From an uncultured Thermoleophilia bacterium (GTDB taxonomy: Bacteria > Actinomycetota > Thermoleophilia > UBA2241): 40,293 nucleotides of DNA. Under the pieces are notes generated by a model. That model saw only the letters and a list, made by a program, of their open reading frames with translations, had not been told where the DNA came from and did no database searches. Where the stretch lies: contig CAIOZS010000099.1 of NCBI GenBank assembly GCA_903862845.1, positions 1 through 40,293 of the forward strand. Reading direction: 5' to 3'. A program made the position numbers and the translations under genes. How positions within the stretch are numbered: position 1 is the stretch's first letter; each line of letters starts with the position of its first letter. Positions 1 to 11,852 of the stretch are shown in pieces.

Positions 1-1
1 C

Positions 2-2629
<2,628 letters not shown>

Positions 2630-2691
2630 CCGACGGAGAAGACCGACAATCGAAACCAGGCTGCACGGGCGCGCCCGCACGAGCTTCGTGC

Positions 2692-2720
2692 TTGCGGCCG
2701 CAGCCCTGTTTCGCTAGACT
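2692..2720 (+). promoter_or_regulatory. Candidate sigma70-type promoter for rpsL, with a hairpin just upstream
   Basis: TTGCGG (2692-2697) and TAGACT (2715-2720) are separated by exactly 17 bases in the 130-base gap after rpoC. Transcription would start near 2727, giving a leader of about 33 bases. A 6-bp perfect hairpin with a 3-base loop (GCACGA/TCGTGC, 2677-2691) abuts the -35 box; it has no T run and could be a weak attenuator. The promoter would let the str operon be expressed independently of rpoBC. Called from sequence similarity only. Confidence 0.55.
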
Positions 2721-2759
2721 ACACGACTGCTGTCTGAAGCGGCCGACCAGAGAGGTCAG

Positions 2760-3137
2760 ATGACAACCATAAGCCAGCTCGTACGCAAGGGGCGCGAGAG
2801 CAAAGAAAAGCGCGCCAAGACGCCCGCGCTCAAGGGTTCGCCCCAGAAGCGCGGGGTTTGCACGCGCGTCTACACCACCACCCCCAAGAAGCCGAACTCC
2901 GCCCTGCGCAAGGTCGCTCGCGTCAGGCTCGTCAACGGGATGGAAGTCACGACGTATATCCCCGGCATCGGCCACAACCTGCAGGAGCACTCCGTGGTGC
3001 TCGTGCGTGGCGGCCGCGTGAAGGATCTTCCGGGCGTGCGCTACAAGGTGATCCGCGGCACGCTCGACGCATCCGGTGTGAGCGATCGCAAGCAGGCCCG
3101 CTCACGGTACGGCGCCAAGGGAAAGGCCACGAGGTAA
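2760..3137 (+). CDS. rpsL: 30S ribosomal protein S12
   Basis: S12 sits at the subunit interface by the decoding centre and takes part in codon-anticodon proofreading. The 125-residue product has the family length. It contains [12 protein letters not shown] and [13 protein letters not shown], the two loops whose Lys residues (Lys43 and Lys88 in E. coli numbering) are the classical streptomycin-resistance positions; both are wild-type Lys here. ATG at 2760 follows AGAGGT at good spacing. It is the first gene of the str cluster and ends 3 bases before rpsG. Confidence 0.98.
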   Translation: MTTISQLVRKGRESKEKRAKTPALKGSPQKRGVCTRVYTTTPKKPNSALRKVARVRLVNGMEVTTYIPGIGHNLQEHSVVLVRGGRVKDLPGVRYKVIRGTLDASGVSDRKQARSRYGAKGKATR

Positions 3138-3140
3138 GTC

Positions 3141-3611
3141 ATGCCGCGGAGAGGAACAATCACTCGCCGGGAAGTCCTTCCCGACCCCGTCTACAACAGC
3201 AAGCTGGTCACGCAGGTGATCAACAAGGTGCTGCTGGACGGCAAGAAGTCCACCGCCGAACAGATCGTCTACGGTGCCCTCGAGATCGTCCGCGAGAAGA
3301 CCGGCCGTGACCCGGTCGAGGTGATGCAGGACGCCGTTCAGGCGCTCACGCCGCACCTCGAGGTCCGCAGCCGGCGCGTCGGCGGCGCCACCTATCAGGT
3401 CCCGGTCGAGGTGCCCGGGCGCCGCGCCCGCACGCTTGCCATCCGCTGGCTGGTCAGCTACTCCCGCGACCGTCGCGAAAAGGTCATGGCCGAGCGGCTC
3501 GCCGCCGAGATGACGGACGCGCTGGCCGCTCAGGGCGGCGCCTTCAAGAAGAAGGACGACATCTTCCGCATGGCGCAGGCCAACAAGGCGTTCGCCCACT
3601 ACCGCTGGTAA
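3141..3611 (+). CDS. rpsG: 30S ribosomal protein S7
   Basis: S7 binds 16S rRNA first in head assembly and lines the E site. The 156-residue protein begins [16 protein letters not shown] and contains [15 protein letters not shown] and the RRAR.LA.RWLV helix typical of the family. ATG at 3141 is preceded by GAGGTAAG, which overlaps the end of rpsL, so the two genes are probably translationally coupled. In E. coli S7 represses its own operon from the rpsL-rpsG gap; here that gap is only 3 bases, so the same mechanism would need a different site. Confidence 0.98.
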   Translation: MPRRGTITRREVLPDPVYNSKLVTQVINKVLLDGKKSTAEQIVYGALEIVREKTGRDPVEVMQDAVQALTPHLEVRSRRVGGATYQVPVEVPGRRARTLAIRWLVSYSRDRREKVMAERLAAEMTDALAAQGGAFKKKDDIFRMAQANKAFAHYRW

Positions 3612-3621
3612 TCCGCCGAGG

Positions 3622-3651
3622 GCCCCTCACTGACCTTCGTCGGTGAGGGGC
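3622..3651 (+). terminator. Intercistronic hairpin between rpsG and fusA, possible attenuator
   Basis: GCCCCTCAC (3622-3630) pairs perfectly with GTGAGGGGC (3643-3651). The stem can extend inward by four more pairs to a CTTC loop. Only TTT follows, so it is probably a partial terminator or an mRNA-processing or stability element that tunes fusA relative to rpsL-rpsG, not a full stop. It lies 11 bases after the rpsG stop and 29 before the fusA start. Confidence 0.55.
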
Positions 3652-3679
3652 TTTCGCATGGAAGGAACAAGATAGGGAC

Positions 3680-5755
3680 ATGCGACAGTATTCGCCGCAG
3701 AACACGCGCAACATCGGCATCATGGCTCACATCGACGCCGGCAAGACCACCACCACCGAGCGCATCCTGTACTACACAGGCAAGACGCATAAGATCGGTG
3801 AGGTCCACGAGGGCGCGGCGGTGATGGACTGGATGGCGCAGGAGCAGGAGCGCGGCATCACCATCACTTCGGCGGCGACCACCGTGGCCTGGCGCGAGAC
3901 GCAAATCAACATCATAGACACGCCCGGGCACGTGGACTTCACCATGGAGGTGGAGCGCAGCCTGCGCGTGCTCGACGGAGCCATCGCGCTCTTCTGCTCT
4001 GTCGGCGGCGTGGAGCCTCAGTCGGAGACGGTATGGCGCCAGGCCGACAAATACGGCATCCCGCGCATCGCCTTCGTCAACAAGATGGACCGCATCGGCG
4101 CCGACTTCTTCCGCGGCCTCGAGATGATGGTCGACCGCCTCGGTGCCAACCCCGTGGCCCTGCAGATCCCCATCGGCCGCGAGGCCGAGTTCTGCGGCAT
4201 CATCGACCTTATCGAGATGAAGGCCCTCGTCTACCAGGACGAGCTGGGCACGGATTTCGACATCGTCGACATCCCCGAGGAGCTCCGGCCGCAAGCCGAC
4301 GAATACCGCCTCAAGCTCGTCGAGTCCGTTGCCGACCACGACGACCACCTGCTGGAGACCTATCTCGAAGGCCGCGAGATCACCCCCGCGCACTTGCGCG
4401 AGGTGATCCGCCAGGCGACCCTCGACATCAGTATCACCCCGGTGCTGTGCGGCTCCGCCTTCAAGAACAAGGGCGTGCAGCCGCTCATGGACGCCGTCAT
4501 CGACTTTCTGCCGTCGCCGCTCGATGTCCCTCCGGTCGTGGGCCTCAAGCCCAACGGCGACGAGGCGGCGCGTCCGGCGGACGACGACGCGCCCTTCGCG
4601 GCGCTGGCCTTCAAGGTCGCCGTCGACCCGTACGTCGGCAAGCTCACCTACTTCCGCGTCTACTCCGGCACGCTCAAGGCCGGTTCGTACGTGCTCAACG
4701 CCAGCAAAGACAAGCGCGAGCGCATCAGCCGCATCCTGCAGATGCATGCCAACCACCGCGAGGACCGCGACGAGATCTATGCGGGCGAGCTGGCGGCGGC
4801 CGTCGGGCTCAAGCACACGACCACCGGCGAGACGCTCTGCGAGATCGGCAAGCCGATTATCCTCGAGTCCATGGACTTTCCCGAGCCGGTGATCTTCGTG
4901 GCCATCGAGCCCAAGACTAAGGCCGACGAAGAGAAGCTCGGCAATGCGCTGCAGCGCCTCTCCGAAGAGGATCCCACCTTCCGCGTGCACACCGACGAGG
5001 AGACGGGGCAGACGATCATCGCGGGCATGGGCGAGCTCCATCTCGAGATCATCGTCGACCGGCTGGTGCGGGAGTTCAACGTCGACGCCAACGTGGGCAA
5101 GCCTCAGGTGGCCTACCGCGAGACGGTGCGCAACAAGGTCGACAAGGTCGAGGGCCGCTTTGTCCGCCAGAGCGGCGGGCGCGGCCAGTACGGCCACGTC
5201 GTCATCGAGATGCAGCCCAACGAACCGGGTGGCGGCTACGAGTTCGAGAGCCGTATCCAGGGCGGCACTGTCCCGCGCGAATACATCCCCTCGGTCGACG
5301 CCGGCATCCAGGAGGCCATGAGCAGTGGCGTGCTCGCCGGTTATCCGGTGGTCGACATCAAGGTGGCGCTCATCGACGGGAGCTACCACGAGGTCGACTC
5401 CTCAGACATGGCCTTCAAGATCGCCGGCTCGCTGGCCTTCAAGAACGCCGCCCAGAAGGCCAAGCCCGTGCTTCTCGAGCCCATGATGGCCGTCGAGGTC
5501 GTCACGCCGGCTGAGTTCATGGGCGACGTCATGGGCGATCTCAGCTCGCGGCGCGGCCACATCGGCGGCATGGAACCGCGCGGCAACGCCCAGGTGATCA
5601 CCGCCACGGTGCCGCTGTCGACGATGTTCGGGTACGCCACCGACGTGCGTTCCACGACCCAGGGCAGGGCCACCTATACCATGCAGTTCAAGCACTACGC
5701 CGAGGTGCCCGCCTCCATCGCCACTGAGATCGTCGCCAAGGTGCGCGGCGGGTGA
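3680..5755 (+). CDS. fusA: Elongation factor G
   Basis: This translational GTPase drives tRNA-mRNA translocation and, with RRF, ribosome recycling. The 691-residue protein has G1 AHIDAGKT (residues 16-23), a switch-I region with ERGITI, G3 DTPGHVDF, G4 NKMD and G5 GSAFK. The later domains carry GGRGQYGHV (domain IV) and [12 protein letters not shown] (domain V). Length and domain order match canonical bacterial EF-G1. ATG at 3680 follows an AGGGA ribosome site. Its position between rpsG and tuf is the standard str order. Nothing unusual. Confidence 0.98.
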   Translation: MRQYSPQNTRNIGIMAHIDAGKTTTTERILYYTGKTHKIGEVHEGAAVMDWMAQEQERGITITSAATTVAWRETQINIIDTPGHVDFTMEVERSLRVLDGAIALFCSVGGVEPQSETVWRQADKYGIPRIAFVNKMDRIGADFFRGLEMMVDRLGANPVALQIPIGREAEFCGIIDLIEMKALVYQDELGTDFDIVDIPEELRPQADEYRLKLVESVADHDDHLLETYLEGREITPAHLREVIRQATLDISITPVLCGSAFKNKGVQPLMDAVIDFLPSPLDVPPVVGLKPNGDEAARPADDDAPFAALAFKVAVDPYVGKLTYFRVYSGTLKAGSYVLNASKDKRERISRILQMHANHREDRDEIYAGELAAAVGLKHTTTGETLCEIGKPIILESMDFPEPVIFVAIEPKTKADEEKLGNALQRLSEEDPTFRVHTDEETGQTIIAGMGELHLEIIVDRLVREFNVDANVGKPQVAYRETVRNKVDKVEGRFVRQSGGRGQYGHVVIEMQPNEPGGGYEFESRIQGGTVPREYIPSVDAGIQEAMSSGVLAGYPVVDIKVALIDGSYHEVDSSDMAFKIAGSLAFKNAAQKAKPVLLEPMMAVEVVTPAEFMGDVMGDLSSRRGHIGGMEPRGNAQVITATVPLSTMFGYATDVRSTTQGRATYTMQFKHYAEVPASIATEIVAKVRGG

Positions 5756-5776
5756 TCTTCGTGAGCCGCGGCTCGT

Positions 5777-5806
5777 TTGCCCCGGCCGGTCGGCTTCGTG
5801 TATACT
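5777..5806 (+). promoter_or_regulatory. Candidate tuf promoter
   Basis: TTGCCC (5777-5782), an 18-base spacer and TATACT (5801-5806; 5 of 6 match the sigma70 -10 consensus) lie 21-50 bases after the fusA stop. Transcription would start near 5813, about 75 bases before the tuf ATG. A separate tuf promoter is common in bacteria because EF-Tu is needed in excess over EF-G. Confidence 0.6.
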
Positions 5807-5816
5807 GCCGACCCTT

Positions 5817-5844
5817 GGTACGGCAGGCAGCCGTGCCGCTTTTT
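5817..5844 (+). terminator. Terminator-like hairpin at the start of the tuf leader
   Basis: GGTACGGC (5817-5824) pairs with GCCGTGCC (5830-5837) around the loop AGGCA, with one G-U pair. It is followed at 5840-5844 by TTTTT. This is the only hairpin noted in the window with a real T tract. It begins about 4 bases after the predicted transcription start. It may end read-through from fusA, attenuate the new tuf transcript, or protect its 5' end. Confidence 0.55.
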
Positions 5845-5887
5845 GTGTGACCTCAACCTCCGGGTTTCGGGAAAAGGAGTAGCCAAC

Positions 5888-7096
5888 ATGGCCAAGCAGA
5901 AGTTTGACCGCAGCAAGCCACACATGAACGTCGGCACCATCGGTCACGTCGACCATGGCAAGACGACCCTTACCGCTGCGATCACGCTCGTGCTGCATGC
6001 CCGCGGTGTGGGCACCACCGAGTTCACCGCGTTCGACATGATCGACAAGGCGCCCGAAGAGCGCGAGCGCGGCATCACTATCGCCACCGCGCACGTCGAG
6101 TACGAGACCGAGAAGCGCCACTACGCGCACGTCGACTGCCCGGGCCATGCCGACTACATCAAGAACATGATCACCGGCGCCGCTCAGATGGACGCCGCCA
6201 TCCTCGTGGTCGGCGCCGACGACGGGCCCATGCCACAGACCCGCGAGCACATCCTCCTCGCGCACCAGGTCAACGTGCCGCACATCATCGTCTACATGAA
6301 CAAGGTCGACCTCGTCGACGACCCCGAGCTCATCGAGCTCGTCGAGATGGAGGTCCGCGAGCTCCTCAGCGAGTACGAGTTCCCGGGCGACGACCTCCCC
6401 GTCATCAAAGGTTCGGCGCTCAAGGCCCTCGAGTGCGGCTGCGGCAAGGACGACTGCGAGTGGTGCAAGAGCATCATCGAGCTCACGGACGCCCTCGACT
6501 CGTATCTGCCCGAGCCCGAGCGCGACATCGACAAGCCGTTCCTCATGCCCGTTGAGGACGTTTTCACGATCACCGGGCGCGGTACCGTCGCCACCGGCCG
6601 CGTGGAGCGCGGCATCGTCAAGGTCGGCGAGGAGATCGAGATCGTCGGGATTCGCGCCAAGCCGATGAAGACCATCGTCACCGGCGTCGAGATGTTCCGC
6701 AAGCTGCTCGATGAGGGGCGCGCCGGCGACAACATCGGCATCCTCCTGCGTGGCACCAAGCGCGAAGAGATCGAGCGCGGTATGGTCTGCTGCAAGCCCG
6801 GCAGCATCACCGGCCACACCCACTTCCTCACTCAGGTCTACGTCCTCTCCAAGGACGAAGGCGGTCGCCACACGCCGTTCTTCAACGGGTACCGCCCGCA
6901 GTTCTACTTCCGTACCACCGACGTGACCGGCGTCATCACCCTCGAAGAGGGCGTTGAGATGGTCATGCCGGGCGACAACACCGTGATGGAAGTCCAGCTC
7001 ATCAATCCGATCGCCATGGAAGAGGGGCTGCGCTTCGCTATCCGCGAGGGCGGCCGCACCGTGGGCGCCGGGGCGATCACCAAGATCCTCGAGTAG
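5888..7096 (+). CDS. tuf: Elongation factor Tu, with a Cys-rich insert
   Basis: EF-Tu is the GTPase that delivers aminoacyl-tRNA to the ribosome. From ATG 5888, eight bases after AAGGAG, it encodes 402 residues: G1 GHVDHGKT (19-26), G3 DCPGHADY, G4 NKVD, G5 GSALKAL, then beta-barrel domains II ([13 protein letters not shown]) and III. An upstream in-frame start at 5777 would add 37 residues unlike EF-Tu and is rejected. At the end of domain I, where E. coli EF-Tu has LEGDAEWE, this protein has [11 protein letters not shown] (Cys 183, 185, 190, 193), a possible metal knuckle. I recall similar variants in some anaerobic Firmicutes but could not check. No second tuf is in the window. Confidence 0.98.
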   Translation: MAKQKFDRSKPHMNVGTIGHVDHGKTTLTAAITLVLHARGVGTTEFTAFDMIDKAPEERERGITIATAHVEYETEKRHYAHVDCPGHADYIKNMITGAAQMDAAILVVGADDGPMPQTREHILLAHQVNVPHIIVYMNKVDLVDDPELIELVEMEVRELLSEYEFPGDDLPVIKGSALKALECGCGKDDCEWCKSIIELTDALDSYLPEPERDIDKPFLMPVEDVFTITGRGTVATGRVERGIVKVGEEIEIVGIRAKPMKTIVTGVEMFRKLLDEGRAGDNIGILLRGTKREEIERGMVCCKPGSITGHTHFLTQVYVLSKDEGGRHTPFFNGYRPQFYFRTTDVTGVITLEEGVEMVMPGDNTVMEVQLINPIAMEEGLRFAIREGGRTVGAGAITKILE

Positions 7097-7114
7097 ACCG
7101 CGGCACACTGATTG

Positions 7115-7158
7115 GGCCGGGCGCGTTCGTTGCGCTCGCGCGACGGACACACCCGGCC
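7115..7158 (+). promoter_or_regulatory. Long-loop inverted repeat in the rpsJ (S10 operon) leader
   Basis: GGCCGGG (7115-7121) and CCCGGCC (7152-7158) form a perfect 7-bp stem around a 30-base GC-rich insert that can fold further (GCGCG...CGCGC). It fills most of the 88-base gap before the rpsJ GTG. In E. coli the S10 leader is the L4 autoregulation site; whether this structure does the same job is inference. It has no T run, so it is not a classic terminator. Confidence 0.4.
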
Positions 7159-7184
7159 ACGTGAACAGGACAGAGAAGGCGAGA

Positions 7185-7493
7185 GTGGCTCAGCAGAAGA
7201 TCCGCATACGGTTGAAGTCTTACGATCACGAGCTGATCGAGCGCAGCGCGCAGTCCATCGTGGAGACAGCGCAGCGCAGCGGCGCGACCATCTCTGGCCC
7301 CGTGCCGCTCCCCACAGAGAAGAACGTCTACTGCGTCATCAAGAGCCCGTTCAAAGATAAGGACTCCCGCGAGCACTTTGAGATCCGCACGCACAAGCGG
7401 CTCATCGACATCCACCAGCCGACGCCCAAGACGGTCGATCAGCTGATGCGGCTCGATCTGCCGGCCGGTGTCCACATCGAGATCAAGCTGTAG
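7185..7493 (+). CDS. rpsJ: 30S ribosomal protein S10
   Basis: S10 is part of the 30S head and, with NusB, of antitermination complexes. Starting at GTG 7185 gives 102 residues ([16 protein letters not shown]...), exactly the family length, after an AAGGCGAG ribosome site. An upstream GTG-like start at 7161 would add eight non-conserved residues. Family motifs include [31 protein letters not shown] and [13 protein letters not shown]. It is the first gene of the S10 cluster. Confidence 0.96.
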   Translation: MAQQKIRIRLKSYDHELIERSAQSIVETAQRSGATISGPVPLPTEKNVYCVIKSPFKDKDSREHFEIRTHKRLIDIHQPTPKTVDQLMRLDLPAGVHIEIKL

Positions 7494-7498
7494 AGAGA

Positions 7499-8113
7499 AT
7501 GACTGGCATCATCGGCAAAAAGGTGGGCATGACCCAGCTCTTCGACGACGACGGCAATGTCGTGGCCGTCACCGTCGTCCAAGCCGGCCCGTGCCCGGTA
7601 ACGCAAGTTCGCACCCTCGACATCGACGGCTACGAGGCCGTGCAGCTGGCGTTCGAGGAGTGCAAGGACAAGCACATCAGCAAGCCCGAGCTGGGTCACC
7701 TCAAGAAGGCCGGCCTCAAGCACGGTATGCGCCATCTGGTCGAGTTCGACGGTCCCGGCGATCTCAAGATCGGCGATACCGTCACGGTCGAAGCCTTCGA
7801 AGACGGCCAGGCCGTCACCGCCACCGGCGTCAGCAAAGGCAAGGGGTTCCAGGGTACCGTCAAGAGGCACAACTTCGCTCGTGGCCCCGAAACCCACGGT
7901 TCGCACAACGTTCGGCAGCCGGGTTCTATCGGCGCCAGCGCCTACCCTGCGCGAGTGTTCAAGGGCATGCGCATGAGCGGGCACATGGGGGCGCAGCGCG
8001 TCACCCAGCAGGGCCTCAAGATCGTCCGTCGCGACGTCGAGAACAACCTGCTGCTCATCAAGGGCTCAGTGCCGGGCGCCAAGAACTCCGTCGTCGTCAT
8101 CAAGGGTAGGTAG
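7499..8113 (+). CDS. rplC: 50S ribosomal protein L3
   Basis: L3 reaches toward the peptidyl-transferase centre and initiates 50S assembly. The 204-residue product has the normal fold and length: N-terminal GIIGKKVGMTQLFDDDG, central SKGKGFQGTVKRHNF, the loop GSHNVRQPGSIGA (the equivalent of the Gln-methylated loop in enterics) and C-terminal VRRDVENNLLLIKGSVPG. ATG at 7499 lies 5 bases after rpsJ with only a weak GAGAG ribosome site, suggesting coupled translation. Confidence 0.97.
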   Translation: MTGIIGKKVGMTQLFDDDGNVVAVTVVQAGPCPVTQVRTLDIDGYEAVQLAFEECKDKHISKPELGHLKKAGLKHGMRHLVEFDGPGDLKIGDTVTVEAFEDGQAVTATGVSKGKGFQGTVKRHNFARGPETHGSHNVRQPGSIGASAYPARVFKGMRMSGHMGAQRVTQQGLKIVRRDVENNLLLIKGSVPGAKNSVVVIKGR

Positions 8114-8115
8114 CA

Positions 8116-9051
8116 GTGAGCGCCGACGAGACCAAGAGGACCGCAGACGCCGCGCCCCAGAAGGACGCGGCCAAGGCCGCCGCCAAGGTCAAGAAGCCGG
8201 CCGCCAAGAAGGCCGCCGCCAAGCCGGCGGCAAAGGCGGCGCCGAAGCCGGCCGCCAAGAAGGCTGGGGCCAAGAAGGCCGCCGCCAAGCCGGCGCCGAA
8301 GCCGGCCGCCAAGAAGGCCGCCAAGAAGGTCGCCAGAAAGGCGGCTCCCTCGAAGCCGGTCGAGAAGGCGCCCGTCGTGCGTCCTGCCCGGGTCAGGGCC
8401 GAGAAGAAGGCGGCGCCCGAGACGCGCCACGGCAAGCTCGGCGTGGCCACGGTCGTCGACGCATCCGGCAAGGAGCTCGAGACGCGCGACCTCAGCAAGC
8501 ATCTGTTTGCTGTCCCGGCCGATGTCAACACGCTGCACCTGGTCGTGCGCGCGGAGCAAGCCGCGCGGCGTCGCGGCACGGCGTCGTCCAAGACCCGCGG
8601 CGAGGTCTCCGGCTCCACCGCCAAGCTGTATCGTCAGAAGGGCACAGGCCGCGCCCGCGCCGGCAGCGTCAAGTCGCCGCTGCGTACCGGCGGCGGCGTT
8701 ACCTTCGGCCCCCGGCCGCGCAGCTTCGCCATCAAGGTCAACCGCAAGGTCGTGCGCCAGGCTCTGGCCATGGCCTTGAGCAATCGCGCCGAGAACGGCA
8801 ACGTTTTCGTGGCCGCGGGCCTCAAGATCGACGCGCCGAGCACGGCCACCATCGACGATTTCCTTGTGAGTCTCGACATCGCGGCGCCGGTGCTCGTCGT
8901 CACTCACGACGAGCCAACCGTCACCAAGTCGGTGCGCAATCTCAGGTACGCGGAAGCGTCCGAGGTGAGCGCGCTCTCGACCGAGCAGGTGCTCCGTGCC
9001 CGCTCGCTGGTCCTCACCGAGAAGGCGTTCGCCGCCCTGAATGAGGCGTAG
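8116..9051 (+). CDS. rplD: 50S ribosomal protein L4 with a long Ala/Lys/Pro N-terminal tail
   Basis: L4 binds 23S rRNA domain I and extends a loop into the exit tunnel. The core begins near residue 105 (HGKLGVATVVDASG) and carries the family signature KLYRQKGTGRARAGS and the RTGGGVTFGP loop. Residues 1-104, from GTG 8116 two bases after rplC, are an extra domain made almost wholly of Ala, Lys and Pro in PAAKKA-type repeats, like the tail of histone H1. At 311 residues it is about 100 longer than usual L4. The reading frame is continuous and no start with a ribosome site is apparent near the core, so the tail is probably translated. Confidence 0.95.
   Translation: MSADETKRTADAAPQKDAAKAAAKVKKPAAKKAAAKPAAKAAPKPAAKKAGAKKAAAKPAPKPAAKKAAKKVARKAAPSKPVEKAPVVRPARVRAEKKAAPETRHGKLGVATVVDASGKELETRDLSKHLFAVPADVNTLHLVVRAEQAARRRGTASSKTRGEVSGSTAKLYRQKGTGRARAGSVKSPLRTGGGVTFGPRPRSFAIKVNRKVVRQALAMALSNRAENGNVFVAAGLKIDAPSTATIDDFLVSLDIAAPVLVVTHDEPTVTKSVRNLRYAEASEVSALSTEQVLRARSLVLTEKAFAALNEA
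8173..8340 (+). repeat. In-frame degenerate repeats encoding the L4 tail
   Basis: Blocks such as GCCAAGAAGGCCGCCGCCAA and AAGCCGGCCGCCAAGAAGGC recur several times in this part of rplD. They keep frame and encode PAAKK and AAAKP units. Such DNA can expand or contract by slippage in whole codons. Confidence 0.7.
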
Positions 9052-9053
9052 TC

Positions 9054-9340
9054 ATGGTTGAAGCTGAAAAGATCATCATCAAGCCGGTCATCTCCGAGAA
9101 GAGCTATGCGCAGATCGACCACAACCGGTACACCTTCCGGGTGCATCCGGACGCGCACAAGACCATGATCGCGCAGGCGGTCGCCCAGCTCTTCAATGTC
9201 ACGGTGGTGGCCGTTTCGACGGCCAACATGCGGCCCAAGCCAAAGCGCCGCGGCGTCTCAAGTGGGCACACTTCCGCCTGGAAAAAGGCCGTCGTGCAGC
9301 TTGCGCCCGGCGACAAGATCGAATTCTTCGAGGGCAGGTA

Positions 9341-9341
<1 letters not shown>
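9054..9341 (+). CDS. rplW: 50S ribosomal protein L23
   Basis: L23 sits at the tunnel exit and is the docking point for trigger factor and SRP. The 95-residue protein has [16 protein letters not shown] at the start and [22 protein letters not shown]-like [14 protein letters not shown] and [11 protein letters not shown] at the end, matching the family. ATG at 9054 comes 2 bases after rplD; its TAA overlaps the rplB start by one base. Confidence 0.97.
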
Positions 9342-10180
<839 letters not shown>

Positions 10181-10195
10181 GGCAGGAGGCACCTT

Positions 10196-10474
10196 TTGAG
10201 CAGGTCAGCAAAGAAAGGTCCGTTCATCGACGCGCGCCTTCTCAAGCGCATCGAAGACATGAACGCCGTCGGCCAGAAGAAGATGATCAAGACCTGGTCG
10301 CGGGCCTCGACAGTGTTCCCCGACATGGTCGGTCACACCATCGCCGTGCACGACGGGCGCAAGCATGTGCCCATTTTCATCAGCGAGTCGATGGTCGGTC
10401 ACAAGCTGGGCGAGTTCGCGCTCACCCGCACGTTCCGCGGTCACATCAAGGGCGACCGCTCGGCCAGAAGGTAA
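10196..10474 (+). CDS. rpsS: 30S ribosomal protein S19 (TTG start)
   Basis: S19 forms a complex with S13 in the 30S head near the A-site tRNA. The 92-residue protein starts at TTG 10196, seven bases after a perfect AGGAGG, and reads [11 protein letters not shown]; no ATG or GTG fits the conserved start better. Motifs [15 protein letters not shown] and [12 protein letters not shown] are diagnostic. The rare TTG start with a strong ribosome site may set its expression level. Confidence 0.97.
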   Translation: MSRSAKKGPFIDARLLKRIEDMNAVGQKKMIKTWSRASTVFPDMVGHTIAVHDGRKHVPIFISESMVGHKLGEFALTRTFRGHIKGDRSARR

Positions 10475-10480
10475 CGGGTC

Positions 10481-10825
10481 ATGGCAGTAAGGGCACAAGC
10501 GAAGTACATCCGTGTCGCGCCACGCAAGGCGCGCGAGGTCGTCGACCTCATCCGCGGCAAGTCCGTGGCCGAGGCGCGCAGCACGCTGTTCTTCGCCAAT
10601 CGCAACGCCGCACGTGTGGTGGCCAGGGTCTTGAACTCGGCGGTCGCCAACGCCGAGAACAACAACGCGCTCTCGGCCGACGATCTGTACGTCAAAGAGG
10701 CTCGCGTCGACGAGGGTCCCACCCTCAAGCGGTGGCAGTTCCGGGCCATGGGTCGCGTGAACCGCATTCGCAAGCGCAGCAGCCACATCACCATCGCTGT
10801 GGAGCAGAGGGAGGTCCGTTCCTAG
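10481..10825 (+). CDS. rplV: 50S ribosomal protein L22
   Basis: L22 spans the 50S and lines the exit tunnel; its beta-hairpin tip is a macrolide-resistance site. The 114-residue protein has [21 protein letters not shown] at its start, AVANAENN mid-chain and [19 protein letters not shown] in the tunnel hairpin, all typical. ATG at 10481 lies 6 bases after rpsS. Its TAG stop shares its last base with the GTG of rpsC. Confidence 0.97.
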   Translation: MAVRAQAKYIRVAPRKAREVVDLIRGKSVAEARSTLFFANRNAARVVARVLNSAVANAENNNALSADDLYVKEARVDEGPTLKRWQFRAMGRVNRIRKRSSHITIAVEQREVRS

Positions 10826-11832
10826 TGGGCCAGAAGGTGCATCCGGGCGGCTTCCGCGTCGGCGTCATTCACGACTGGAAGTCTCACTGGTATACGGAGA
10901 AAGAGTTCAAGGAGTTCTTGTCAGAGGACGAGCGCATCCGCACGCACATCCTGCGCAAGCTCGCCCACGCCGGACTGTCGCGCATCATCATTCGCAAGGA
11001 TCAGAACAACGTGACCATCGACATCCACACCGCGCGGCCGGGCATCGTGATCGGCAAGAGCGGTTCGGAGGTCGACGCGTTGCGCAAAGAGATCCACGCG
11101 CTGACCAAGAAGAACGTGCAGGTCAATATCGTTGAGGTCAAGCGCCCTGAGCTCGACGCCGTGCTGGTCGCCCAGTCCATCGCCGAGCAGCTCGAGAACC
11201 GCGTCAGCTTCCGCCGCGCCATGAAGCGTGCTCTGACGAGCGCGATGCGCTCGGGCGCCGCCGGCATGCGCGTGCGCTGCGGCGGCCGTCTGGGAGGCGC
11301 CGAGATGGCGCGCAACGAGCATTACAGCGAGGGCCGCGTGCCGCTGCACACCTTGCGCGCGGACATCGACTACGGCTTCCGCGAGGCTCGCACCACCTTC
11401 GGCCGCATCGGCGTGAAGGTCTGGATCAACAAGGGCGAGATTCTGCCCGAGGGCTACCCGATGGACGAGGCCAAAGCGCGCCAGGAGCGCGACGAACAGC
11501 GCCGCGACGATCGCGGCCGCGATCGTGGTCCGCGCCGCGACGGCGGTGGCCGTCCCGGCGGCGGCGGCGGCCGTCCCGGCGGTCCCGGTGGCCCCGGCGG
11601 GCGTCCCGGCGGGTTCGGTGGGCGTCCCGGTGGCCCCGGCGGTCGTCCGGGCGGTCCCGGCGGTCGTCCCGGCGGCGGCGGCCGTCAGCAAGGTCGCCCG
11701 GCACCCAGCAGCCCAAGCGTACCGATGGGCCGCAAGGCTCCCGAGCGCAAGGCGCCGCCGGCTCCCGTCGACAAGGCCAAGGCTCCGGCCGAGACCAAGC
11801 CGGCCGAGCCGACCACCGAGCAGAGTAGCTGA
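10825..11832 (+). CDS. rpsC: 30S ribosomal protein S3 with a Gly/Arg/Pro-rich C-terminal tail
   Basis: S3 lines the mRNA entry channel and has helicase activity with S4 and S5. GTG 10825 overlaps the rplV stop and gives [14 protein letters not shown], the invariant family start. The KH domain carries [10 protein letters not shown] and the C-terminal domain [11 protein letters not shown] and [14 protein letters not shown], ending near residue 215. About 120 further residues follow: an acidic/basic [14 protein letters not shown] patch, six GGRPGG-type units (about 240-289), then an Ala/Pro/Lys-rich end. The 335-residue total is about 100 longer than usual S3. The frame is continuous to the stop just before rplP. 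Confidence 0.96.
   Translation: MGQKVHPGGFRVGVIHDWKSHWYTEKEFKEFLSEDERIRTHILRKLAHAGLSRIIIRKDQNNVTIDIHTARPGIVIGKSGSEVDALRKEIHALTKKNVQVNIVEVKRPELDAVLVAQSIAEQLENRVSFRRAMKRALTSAMRSGAAGMRVRCGGRLGGAEMARNEHYSEGRVPLHTLRADIDYGFREARTTFGRIGVKVWINKGEILPEGYPMDEAKARQERDEQRRDDRGRDRGPRRDGGGRPGGGGGRPGGPGGPGGRPGGFGGRPGGPGGRPGGPGGRPGGGGRQQGRPAPSSPSVPMGRKAPERKAPPAPVDKAKAPAETKPAEPTTEQSS
11542..11690 (+). repeat. In-frame GGRPGG-coding repeats in rpsC
   Basis: GGTCGTCCCGGCGG-type units repeat six times with small differences, encoding Gly-Gly-Arg-Pro-Gly-Gly blocks of the S3 tail. They are confined to the tail codons and do not break the frame. Confidence 0.75.
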
Positions 11833-11852
11833 CGGTAGAGAGGACGTAGACG

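Noticed and set aside
3599-5389. 596-residue minus-strand open frame opposite fusA
   Set aside because: It is the antisense shadow of fusA in GC-rich DNA, with Val/Asp/His-biased composition and no domain.
5777-5887. N-terminal extension of EF-Tu from an upstream in-frame start
   Set aside because: The 37 extra residues have no EF-Tu similarity, contain the promoter and hairpin, and a strong AAGGAG site serves ATG 5888.
5402-7150. 582-residue minus-strand open frame opposite fusA and tuf
   Set aside because: Antisense shadow of strongly conserved genes; no ribosome site or family motif.
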